Assembly (NCBI GenBank): GCA_036971615.1
Contig: JAYKKR010000015.1
Location: forward strand, 558,001-622,000
Direction of reading: 5' to 3'
DNA length: 64,000 nt
From: Amyloporia xantha
Lineage: Eukaryota; Basidiomycota; Agaricomycetes; Polyporales; Adustoporiaceae
A program made the translations under genes and the position numbers. The notes under the pieces are model-generated. The model ran no database searches, was not told the origin of the DNA, and saw only the letters and a program-made list of their open reading frames with translations. The first letter of the stretch is position 1. Each line of letters begins with the position of its first letter. Below, in pieces: positions 23,191-33,852 of this stretch.

Positions 23191-26100
23191 CTACCATAAA
23201 CCAAACGACGTCGCAGGCGAGGCGACCGCGCTGAAACTCGCGGGGCTATACCCGACTCCTGTAAACGAATGAACAGAGGTCTGGTTATCTAGGTGAGGGC
23301 CGCGGTACTGAAATCCGGGATATGGTTGCGAAGTAATAAATCCGAGACCGGTGTCGAGACCGAGCATGCGACCGAGGCTGTCATATTCAGCCCCCGGGTC
23401 TTTGATGTAATGGTGCGCAGGTGACGATTGGTCGGACATCTTTTTCATTCCGACCTCAGCGTGTTCGTCATCAGAGAAGACTTCTCCTGCCGTCCGCTTG
23501 GGTCTCGACATGCTCGGTGATGGAGGAACAGCAACGGGCGTTGAGCCCGAAGTCGATGTGGTCTTGTCCAGCAAATTCTGAATGACGCGTGCGATCGGCC
23601 AGATGTTCTAAATTGAGATAGTCAGTGCAAGGTCAAGACCGGATGGGTTCGCATCGAACCTCGACACGTTGTAGAGCGGTCATAGTACTCCGCAACCTTG
23701 AGCTCGTAGATTCGTCGTGATGCAAGATGCTTACTATAAGCGGTCTCAGCATAAAATCAAAACTGACGAAGTGTACCACCATACATGTAAGGACGTCAAC
23801 AACACTGCACGAAGTTGACGGCAAACAGAAATGAGAGTCCATTCATGTCCGTCAGGAGAACTGTTCATTCTTACCCAACAGCAAGCAGATACCCGGGAGC
23901 AAAGGCCGAAGTGAACCTCGGTGGTTGGTTTTGCATAATGGCGACTGAGTTCGATCAAGACGAGAAATCATGAGAATTGCGAGGTGTGGGGGTAGATGCA
24001 CTCACCGAGGGCCGAGATCTGTCCAGCAGCATCTCGACAGACACCGAGGGCTTTCGACTGCATGCTCTCAGGACCGGCGTAGAATCCCTTAATCAAAGGT
24101 CCATGGACGCTACTTACAGCATGAGTAGAGACCAAATAGAACATGGGGAAGACTCACAATGCACGATGAAGTAAGATAATTGTCCACCAGTATTGAACGT
24201 GTAGCTCCAACACGCACGGCGGCGGGAGGGCACTGATTCTTGAAGTGTCGAACAGTAAAGCTGAGGGCAGGCCTTGCTGCCATTGCAACAGTCTGTACTC
24301 AAGCTGTTTCGCACGATGTTCGAGCACCGGTCTCGACGGATGAGTAATGGGATATAGATCGGTCATGACGGATCCAACGATAGATGCTAAACAACCATGA
24401 GCGAATGTCCGACACGACCACCTGTCCACTTACAGAGACTACTCGACGCGTTGAGACACAATAGCGCCGTCATCTCACTCACTTGCTGTGCTCGAATACC
24501 AATCTCGTGCTGCACAGAGTAGAACATCGACTCGTCGTCACACTGCATTGCGATTGTCAGCTGCTATAGTAGAACCTCACTGCAGACACCTGACCTGGCT
24601 GACATCCACAGGTGGAACATCGAAGTCTGCCTGACGAACTGCGGAAGGTCGACCTACTCGGAGCGTCAACAAAAACACATGGCAAATAAAAAAGTTTGTG
24701 TTACCCAGAAGCGAGGCCACGTATCTGATCGGTGTCCATGAGAAATAATGTGCCACGCGGCATAGGGCAGGTACACGCACCTGTCGGCAATCAGGCAGCC
24801 GGCCCAAATTTGTTGTCGCATCTGCTGTTCTTCCTTGGACAACATAGGCGAACCTGACGATGATAGTTCGTCTACTGCTCGATGTATCCCAAGGGACTCG
24901 GCCTGCAGAAGGATTAGTCTTTGGTGTGGAGCTAAGTGATTGAACGCCATCTCACCATCCTCACAGCCAGACCTGGGCGGCAAATAAATGAATCAGACAG
25001 GTATAATGAGGCCGAAAAGTCATATTTACCGATGTACGTCCACGCAGCTTCCACGACACCTTGTTCCCGATAATCAGCCTGTCGCTCCATTCATCGGACC
25101 ATCTTTAAATAGACATACCAACGCCAATGCTATGGTACCCCAGTAATAATAATGCCTGGCAAAGTAGCGGATGAGACTGTCCGTTAACCGAGACTATGAA
25201 AGGTCAATACAGTATCATATAGAAGACATAACGATTGATACTTACGGAGTAGTCTGACAGACTCGGAGACATAGCCATTGCTGTCGTGCTCGCCAGTGTG
25301 GTGGTCGAGGGATCGCGAGGAATTGGCAAAGATAGCAAACAACAGGACGTCGAAAGCCGTCCTTGCAAGTTCCGAAGAATGTAACACGCCCTGAACAAGA
25401 CTAAGAACGGAAGGGATCAGTACTGAAAGCGGTACCACACATCGTCAATACGAACTTGTTCAGTCTGAGAGGCGAATAATCAGCATCAAACCAGGCGTGA
25501 GGACGGCAGACGTTCACTTACTTTTGGTTATACAATGTGGCGAAGAAGGATCGGTTGATGACAGGAAACATGGGATGCACATACTCGAAGTAGGATTGTA
25601 CCAGAGCGTGTTGCTGCTGCTCCGCAGGCATCTGCGACAGTAAGGAGGAAGATGTGAACGCTCGGCCGATCCTATTATCTTGAGCAGGCCACGGGAATCC
25701 GCTAACGGACTTGTCAGCATTACCCAGGATGAACAAGTGACTTCAACTCACAGTTGCTCGCCCCGTCGGCCAGTAAGGATCTTCTCGCATTGATGCAAGA
25801 TTTGCAAACCACTTATGCGGCTTGCCACCCGCAGCTACACGAAATAAGAATCAGGTACAAAGAACGTAACATTATTCCACATACCTGAGCGTCTTCATCG
25901 ATGTAGATATCCTCGACCTTCGGAGGCAACCTCACCTCTAGGTCTTCAGATCCTGCCGAATCGCCTGAATGACAGAAATTATTGCCTAAGACTCGTGGAA
26001 TCAAGGGGCGCTGCATACTGTCAATCTTTTCCAGACCCTCAAGTGAATCCCAGCCCCCTCGGTCTATGCCGCTTTCGGAGGAAAAGGATGCCAACGAGGA

Positions 26101-27246
26101 CAAAGATGCCATAGGCGATATTGGCAGGACTTTCGTCGGGAAAGTTACGTTATTCGACATGAGGGGGAACGAGGCCCGCCGAGCCCTCGGGTCCGGGGAA
26201 GTTATACCCGGATGAGCCGCCTCGGAATCATTCTGAGGGAAAGCCATACCAGACGCCCGAGGCAGCAAGAGGCGCTGCAGGTTATCTTGCCAGCTACTGC
26301 TCGGGCTCACTAGAGCAAGATTGTCTAGACCGTCTCCGTGAACATGGCTCACATGGAACATCATGAAAGAAATATACCGGATCGCGGAGAAAACGTTTGA
26401 TTACCCTTGGATGACTCGGCCGTTTCTTCGCCTACACCAGTCATAATCGATGCCAAAAAGTCTTCCTTTGTTGAGCCGAAACTGTTATCGATGCAAAGAG
26501 GCAAAGAGAAAAGGTTATATCATGATGTCACCGCTCGAAGCATTATAGGACTTACGGGTGTGCAACGCGACCTTTCGGCCCAAAAGGCCCTACATCCACT
26601 CGCTGTATGATCTGGCTGGCCAATTGATCTTGTGAGAGATCCTGAAGAATACCGCGGGCACGTGGATCATCTGAGCCTATTATGGTTCCCAGGAGGGCTT
26701 CCACCTGATGCAACCGCCGCTCAATTGCGAGAATGTATCTAGCGGGCCGAACATTTAATGCAATGCAAATAAGAAACCCGGGTTAGAGTCCACATACCCT
26801 TTAGGCGGTCCCCGTTTATGACTCGGGCCTGCATTGTGCTAAATTCGCACACAGTGTGCGCGGAAACAATGTAACCACACTCACCGGCATAGGTGCAAGC
26901 TAGTTTTCCGCCTTTCAGTTAAACAGTACACAACAAGTGACGGTGCACCCACAGAGACCCAGTGCCACACAACCACGACAGGGCTGCTTAGCAGAGGCAG
27001 ACTTGTCGCGCTCGCACTTGCTCTTAGTTCGTCGACATTGGTCACAGGCTGACGACCGGACATAAGGGGACCAGAAGTAAAGAAGCACAGAAGTTGAGCG
27101 AGGGGAGATCAAACAAAACACGAGAACATGACTTTACCTCGAGTGCTGCGTCGGCGGGAACTGCGGTCAATGCTTGGATGACGTTCGGAAGGAGTGTTGA
27201 GTCTCTCTTCATCAGACGGTTCGGAGTACGCTGTGTGAAGAGACAT
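23191..27246 (-). CDS. Zn2Cys6 fungal-specific transcription factor
   Basis: The ATG is at 27246 (MSLHTAYSEPSDEERL). Early exons with matching phases are 27138-27246, 26953-27048, 26885-26899, 26798-26828, 26556-26738, 26405-26481, 25885-26333 and 25752-25834. The binuclear cluster is ACDQCRRTKSKCER, then PCRGCVALGLSC and TYAGPSHKRGPPKGYI. It is spread over five exons, one only 15 bp long. A short coiled region (AIERRLHQVEALLG) follows. The middle-homology domain (PF04082 type) begins near YFEYVHPMFPVINRSFF and includes SLGIHRAVDE and MRQQIWAGCLIADR. The C-terminal exon is acidic and ends SPATSFGLW at 23191. Many further short exons between 25700 and 23600 were only partly resolved. It probably regulates metabolism; its targets are unknown. 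Confidence 0.85.
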
Positions 27247-28533
27247 GGGTGGAAAGTAGTCGTGGAGGAATGGTCAAGACCGGATGACGCCTGGGTGTAT
27301 TATATGATTCGGAGTAGGCCAAACTGTCGGTCTCGATCTTCTGCTAAAACTCCACGGAATCTAACTACTGGATACTGCCGGTATTTATTCGAAGATGAGT
27401 TCGGCGGGGGGCTTCCATCGTAGAAACTAGGAAGATTGCGACTGCATCTATGACCGAAAGTAATGGTGCCCGCCGCATGTACGGCCCGCTCACCTTTGGA
27501 TCATGCAACTCCTGGGGTGATAACGAAATGGCGCACAATCTGGACTAAAACAAGGTTAATCTCGAGCATTTGTCTAGACGCAAAATGTGACGTCACCGTT
27601 CATCTCCGATTGTTGATAACGAGGTCGCGTTATGTCCTCTGCCGAGCCGAGTTGACGGTTGACCAACCTGACCAGGTCCGAGTGGGTGGCCACCAACAGC
27701 ATTGAAACAAAGTATCGGTCACCATATCACCTGCGCAATGTTAACCGCGTTCCGACCTCAAGTAATTCTTATGCTCCCCATTGGCAGTGCGCAGAGTTCC
27801 CCCTTTAACTTGGACCAACAGGGTGTATACTTGATAGTCCACTCTGGGTGTGCTCACGAACTCATATTCGTGTTTTCTACTTCGCTACTGTACTGTAGCT
27901 GACAATAGGGGTTTCGGATAAATCGGCGACTAGCCAGCGAGTCCGTAGGTAGGGGTTTGGAGACGTACCTGGTGCGCACACCAATACGATCAGAAGTTCC
28001 ATCAGCGGGAAGGGGCCGTGCCATTGGATGGGACGACCCCAGGAATGGGTGGCGAAAGTTTGAGTGGCGTAAAGAGTAGAATGTAGTGTCCACCCCCGAT
28101 TAAAACGACGAGAACAAGTCTAATTAGAAGCAATACAGAGTCCGCAATTTGTTAAAATTCTGAAATTCGAACACAATCCGTTCTCGCAAATGAATAGCAA
28201 CACGGCGAGATGTGCACAATTACAGGGAAGGCGGTGAGAAATGAAACTAGTTGTTCCAAGCTCCAGAAATTATGGACTCGTCGTGGTTAGGGTGAGACAC
28301 CTAGAGAGGGCCAGAGGCCACAGTGAAGTCGGAAGCTGAGCGTTCGGGCAAAGAAGGAACTGGACCATCGACCCAACGACCTTACCATTTCGGCTCAGAT
28401 TTCCTTTTATGGGTTATAGATTTAGAGTCCACCGTTTTCGTCCTGTCCACTCGCGTTTCAAGCCATCCTTGACTTGGTTAATGCACCCTCCTTTCCCGCG
28501 ATAGCATTTCAGGATTACTTCTCGGCTTTCACG
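27247..28533. other. Intergenic, divergent promoters
   Basis: About 1.3 kb between the divergent transcription-factor and ubiquitin-conjugating genes. No conserved ORF, RNA gene or repeat seen. Confidence 0.45.
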
Positions 28534-31500
28534 ATGGAGAAAGAGGTTCAGCAGCTCGTCGAAATGGTAGACCACACCGTTTGCCTTCTGATTCTCAACA
28601 GAAGTCTCATGTTCAATGTAGGGCGCGACTGTGGCTCAGGCCCGAGCGGCACTCAAGAAACACAATAACGATGTCATGCAAGCAGCAGAACGCATATTCG
28701 ATGGCAACTTTGACAATGTCGTGGACGACGATGGCGATGTGGAGATGGCTTCCAGCGAGCCTGCACCTGCGCAACGGAAGCCCCGCATGATCGTACGCGT
28801 TTCGAGCATACACAACGCGTGTACATGTTGATAGACACGAGCAGACACCAGATGAGGATGAAGATATTGACGACGGGGCGGAGGAAGGGAACGAAGATGA
28901 CGATGGTACGTGCCTAGGTCAATGTCTCGCCTCTCGCTCACTATGCGGGCCTAGTCGAGGACTTCGCCGATTACGATTCGGATGATGGCGTTAAAATGGA
29001 AGCAGGCGGAAATTCCGCGCATGCCGATCCATATGCAGGTAGAGGCCATCGCTCGGTTAGATCTTCTCGCTACTGATGGCTGCTCAGGGATATTCTTCTC
29101 GAAAGACAGACGCGAAGAAGTGATTGAAGTCGAGGAAGAACCCGAAGTCGCCTTTGTCCCAGATGCAAATGAACAAGTAACGCTCATGACCCAGGGCCAA
29201 TGGATGAAGGGCTGTCCGGAGGGTGGGGAGCAGAGCTTTTTGTTCAGTCTATACAGGGAACTAAGCGATGGCGAATGCCGCTGCCCGCACGGCTGTGGGG
29301 AATCTTACCCCAGGAAGAAGCGTGACTTCTTTTCTCTATTTGTGAGTGAGTTGCAATCGAGCGTTCACTACTGGTTCAACCACTTTCCAGGCCGAATTTC
29401 CTACGTATGTGAAATATATGAAGAAGATAGTCCCAAGATTGTGCAGCAGGTGCAGAAATTCGTTTTGCTTCGCTTGTGGAGAGCCTTTAGATGCGGCAAA
29501 ACTTAACACTCCCGCGGGCGGGGACGAGGTGTTGTTCCACTGCTCCAACCTTCAAGGTGTCATCCTTGGTGTTGGGCTCGCCATGCTTGAGAAGATGTAT
29601 ATCGATCAGACCCAGGAGGGATCTACTGCTCAAGGGGACAAAGCTCCCCGTGGGAAGAGACGAAAAGTGGATTCAATGTCCATACCTGTTCAACACCACA
29701 TAGACGATGACGATGACGAGGATAATTACTACCCGCCGGTCGCGCAAGGAAAGAAGGCGAAACTCGGTGTTGGTTATGCCGGAGAAATCAGGGAGGATGT
29801 AAGTTGAGCCCAAACGATGAGTCCGGCTGACCGTTACTCAAATGAATTCGGTATATAGATGTCCGGGCAAGTCGAGGCATTGGCTGCCCAACGCGCGAAG
29901 GACGAGAAGCTAGCGCAGCTCTTGTCGCGCATCCGAATATTCCTTCCCTCACTCCATCGGCCTGGAGGAGGCCGGACCAGTGACTACCTTGTCCACCCCA
30001 CTACGCTCGCCCATCTCCGGCGACGCTTCAATTTCGTCAGCAGTCAGCTCTTGCGAAACGACTCGCTTGCGGATATGTCCGACCGATCCGTCCTATACAT
30101 CGAACTCTTCGAGTGGCTTGAGGTATTTTTAACTCAGTTGTTACAACTTTCTGGCTCACATTAGCATCCTCGTAGACTATTTCGTGCCACGAAGCGCTGG
30201 CCAGTATGATGGCAATGCCTATCATGGTCGTTACATCTGCGAAGTCCATCCCAGCAAAGAAGTCATCCACGAAAGGCAGCCCGAGGATTCGCGAGCGCAC
30301 AATCATCTACGAGGGGAGCTCTGGACCTCGTGAGCTTCTGGAAGCAATTGTCATCCAGGCTCAAGCCGCCATAAAGAGTCTCGAGGGTCCAAAAGAAATA
30401 GAATCCTCGACTGAGATGACTGAGGAGGAAAAACGAATGACGGGCGACGACAAGGGAAAGGCTCGGGATAGCGGGCGGTCACTGTCGGAGGAAAATAAGA
30501 AAATGCACAATTTTTGCAAACGCATACTCGGGACGGCGAAGGCGATCGACCGCTCGCTCGCCGAGACCAAGGGTGAGGCGTTTGTAGAGAGGCTACATGC
30601 GAGTTTGCCAAAGATTCCAACCGCAAGTGAGCGGGATGGGCAGCAAGTGCACGCTGGCGACACGGAAGAAAGCGCCATCAAGGCGTATATGGACTGGGCC
30701 AATCGCGTCAGATTCGAGTATTGCGACTTGACTATACCACAATCGGAGGGCGCTGAACAGTCTGGTGAAGATCAGACGCCTCATTACAAATTTTATTACA
30801 ATAGCGAGGCCCGTATGCTCGCAAACGCCGACATTCCAAAGCGGTCCTTGGCGATCGCGAAAGAGGTGAGTTGCGCCATTTAAATAGGGGTGATGGAGCT
30901 GAACTGCCCTAACAGCTAGCGGTTTTGACAACGAACTTGCCTGTGGCTTGGAACTCGTCGATTTTCTTGCGGGTAGATGAAACCCGGGTCGACATCATCA
31001 AGGTCCTCATTACCGGACCAGAAGGAACACCGTAAGTTAATATTTTCCTGCACCAGATCTGCATTCTGAATCGTAGACTATGTCGATCTTGTTTCAGTTA
31101 CTACAACGGATGGTGTGCATGTTTGATTTAGGGGTTCCCCAGATTGCTAATTGGTGATGCAGCTATCTTTTCGATGTGTTCCTCGGGCCAAGCTATAACC
31201 AGTCCCCGCCAAGTGTTAAATACATGACGGTAAAGTGGCATTAATCTGCGTCATGCCGCTAAGTTCACATATGTTCCGCACAGACAAATGGGGGCAAATT
31301 CCGCTTTAATCCAAATTTGTATGCGGTTAGTGTGACCTGATCGAGTTCCACTGGGTAGTCTTCTGACTTGTCGATCAGGACGGGAAGGTTTGCTTGTCCT
31401 TGCTTGGGACATGGACAGGCCCAGGCTGGGTCTCTGGTCGATCAACTCTCTTACAGGTACGTACGTCTCGGGGTCTTTCAGCACGAACTAACTGGAAGAC

Positions 31501-32014
31501 TGGTTAGGTTCTCATATCAATCCAATCCATGATCTTATGCGAAGAACCCTACCTGAATGAACCGGGCTGGGCGCAAAGTGGTGGTACCCCACAATCGCGT
31601 GCATGTGAGCATCTCCGCCTCGTGTTACCAACCATCGGCTCAACGTTGACGCTAAACTAGATTCGGCGAATGTACGCCGGATGGTGGTCAAGACCGCGGT
31701 ATGATTCAATAGCCCAGTTCCCATCGTCATCCCCCTGATATGATCTCGTCATTTAGATGTTGGGTAACTTGAGAAATCCTCCCGAGCCATTTGAGGACGT
31801 TATCCGGACACATTTCCGCCTTAAGGCGCGGTCGATCATGGCCCAACTCGATGACTGGTTGGGACAGGATGACGGGAAACCAATAGGTGATGGCGGTTAC
31901 AGCGGTCATAAAACTCCAGCTGGAGGAAGCTCAAACGGTTTCCAGGCGGATGTAGAGGAGTTGAAGAGCTTATTGACCAAATTGCAGCTGGAAGACGGCG
32001 CTAGTGCGGCATGA
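28534..32014 (+). CDS. Large UBA/Cys-rich/UBC ubiquitin-conjugating protein
   Basis: Sixteen exons with fully consistent phases give about 891 residues. Exon 1 is 28534-28566 and exon 16 is 31757-32014; one exon (31098-31112) is only 15 bp. Residues 10-40 resemble a UBA domain (TVAQARAALKKHNNDVMQAA). Residues 200-260 hold a Cys-rich zinc module (CRCPHGCGESYPRKK, then CSRCRNSFCFACGEP) like an IBR/RING2 half. The C-terminal third is a UBC fold of the BIRC6/UBE2O kind: YYNGCYLFDVFLGPSY, FRFNPNLYADGKVCLSLLGT with the catalytic Cys, and ILCEEPYLNEPGW. Proteins of this class can act as combined E2/E3 enzymes. The active-site Cys and the Asn-rich flank are intact. Localisation and substrates cannot be read. 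Confidence 0.85.
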
Positions 32015-32365
32015 GTGTCAATCTTATTCTCGGGGCTCAATATACGAGTACTATCGTTCGTAATGATTGTCATAACGTCTGTTTGATCCACAATCCATGT
32101 ATTATCTTCTGTAATTCTGACGTAGTATACCGAGTCTCACACTGCATACAAGATCCAGATTTCACACATTTGCACGGCGCAATGCACTTGGACATGTGAT
32201 TTCCCCGCAAATGCCACGATCGACAAGCAACGTGCGAGCAGCATGGATTGTCATCGACTTGTCTTGGATTCATCCAGCTAGAGCCTATCCAGGTTCACGA
32301 ATTGACCACCATATACATACTTGTCAGCCGTCTGTACCCACAGTCGAGTTTACGAGTACTGCGCG
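32015..32365. other. Intergenic spacer
   Basis: About 350 bp between two genes on the same strand. No feature seen beyond presumed terminator and promoter sequence. Confidence 0.4.
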
Positions 32366-33620
32366 ATGCCCAGCGATTCAGTCATTCATGCTCTTGCAGG
32401 AGCTGCCGGCGGAGTGGTTGCAATGACCGCGACATAGTGAGTCGTTTAGGAATGTTCTTTCTCCAAGACCCTAGTCATTGACTATGATAAATTGACAGTC
32501 CTCTTATTTTCATCTCTACAAGAGCGGCAGTAGAGACGAAGAAGGATCACAAGGTACGCCCATCGGTGTTTTGATGACAGTGGATGGTTGAACGTGCTAC
32601 GGCTATGGGCGGGAAGACCATGTTCGAGGCCATTTTAGACATCTTCAATCGGGAAGGCCGTACTGGGTTTATATAGTGGTCTGAACTCCAGTCTGTTAGG
32701 AGTTGCTATTACGAACGGGTAAGTTTCTGTCCTCGGAAATATGTGCAATGCCGGCTCGAGCTGTCTTTCCATAGCGCGTATTACTACTTCTACGAACGTG
32801 CCAGAACGATTATCCTCTCCTCTTCTAGTAGGAGAGGTGGAAAGGGGCTCAGCACGGTAGAATCCATGTTAGCTGGTCTTATCGCAGGCTCTGCCACCAC
32901 CGTCATCAGCAACCCCATCTGGGTAGTCCAGACCTCACAAGCTGTACGCAGTCTGGACCATAATTCTACCGCGGGCCCTACTGGAGGCTCTTCACCTCCT
33001 AAAAGAATGGGACTAGTCGAAACCGTCGAACATATTCTTCGTAAGGACGGCATTGGCGCTTTCTGGCGCGGCATCGGACCCGCCCTCGTGCTCGTGATGA
33101 ATCCGGTCCTTCAATATACTGTTTTTGAGCAGCTGAAGAATTTCCTCGTGAGGCGCAGAACAGCACGGCTCAAGACATCTGGCTCCACGCCGACGATCAC
33201 CGCTGTGCTGACGGACTGGGATTATTTTTTCCTCGGGGCTTTGTCTAAGCTAGGCAAGTCACAGTGGTCTTACAATACATTTAGCTCATTGAATAATCCG
33301 TGCCGTTCCTATAGTGGCTACGTCGTCCACTTATCCATACATGTGAGAGCCCAGGAATGGTTGTTCTTGTCGCGTATCCTCACAGTTTATTGCGCAGTGT
33401 TGTCAAGAGCAGGCTGCAAGCCGGACAGGCGAATGCCCTGAAATATAAATCTTCGTTGGATGGCCTGCTCACAATAATCAAGGAGGAAGGAGTGGGTGGT
33501 CTGTATAAAGGAGTTGGCAGCAAGCTACTCCAAAGTGTCCTAACTGCCGCAATTTTGTTTATGGGGCAGAGAAGAATCTATGAGATTATCAGGAAGGTAA
33601 GTACGAAAAAAGTATCTTAA
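32366..33620 (+). CDS. Peroxisomal-type nucleotide carrier (SLC25), one frameshift
   Basis: Exons 32366-32436, 32499-32553, 32617-32718, 32775-33253, 33315-33342 and 33398-33620 encode a mitochondrial-carrier-family protein of about 315 residues. Three repeats are visible: ALAGAAGGVVAMTATYPL, then AGLIAGSATTVISNPIWVV, then the third with VVKSRLQAGQA and EEGVGGLYKGVGSKLLQS. NPIWVVQTS is typical of the Ant1/PMP47/SLC25A17 group that moves ATP and related nucleotides into peroxisomes. Exon 3 is 102 bp where intron phases demand 101. The break is between NREGRTG and LYSGLNSSLLG at a GGGTTTA run near 32668. Intron 4 has a GC donor (G|GCAAGT). The gene is either recently broken or carries a one-base assembly error. 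Confidence 0.78.
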
Positions 33621-33757
33621 CGGGTCTAGCCTAATTGAGCCCAGGGCCCTGACCCCTGTACTATTGTCGAAATAGCTGATAGAGTAGAAAGTTTCGAGAC
33701 GGAATAACAAGCCGCCATATTACCAAAGTTGCTGGTCGAAAGAAAGCCTGAGTGAAT

Positions 33758-33762
33758 AAAAA
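33758..33762 (-). terminator. Pol III terminator of tRNA-Tyr
   Basis: On the minus strand a run of five T lies 4 bp past the tRNA 3' end, the normal RNA polymerase III stop. Confidence 0.75.
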
Positions 33763-33765
33763 GCA

Positions 33766-33852
33766 TCCTTCGAGCCGGGATCGAACCAGCGACCTCGAGA
33801 TAGATCAGATTTCCATTACAGTCTCGCGCTCTTCCAACTGAGCTATCGAAGG
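33766..33852 (-). tRNA. tRNA-Tyr (anticodon GTA) with 14-nt intron
   Basis: The minus-strand sequence folds into a cloverleaf. The acceptor arms are CCTTCGA/TCGAAGG, the D arm is GCTCAGTTGGAAGAGC, the anticodon stem is CGAGA/TCTCG with loop CTGTAA, and the T arm is GCTGGTTCGATCCCGGC. The discriminator is A. A 14-nt intron (about 33794-33807) sits one base after the anticodon, where nuclear tRNA-Tyr introns lie. Box A and box B are intact. Confidence 0.95.

Noticed and set aside
16648..27246. Secondary-metabolite cluster (P450 plus Zn2Cys6 regulator)
   Set aside because: There is no backbone enzyme (terpene synthase, PKS or NRPS), and housekeeping genes (AIR1-like, U2) lie between them.
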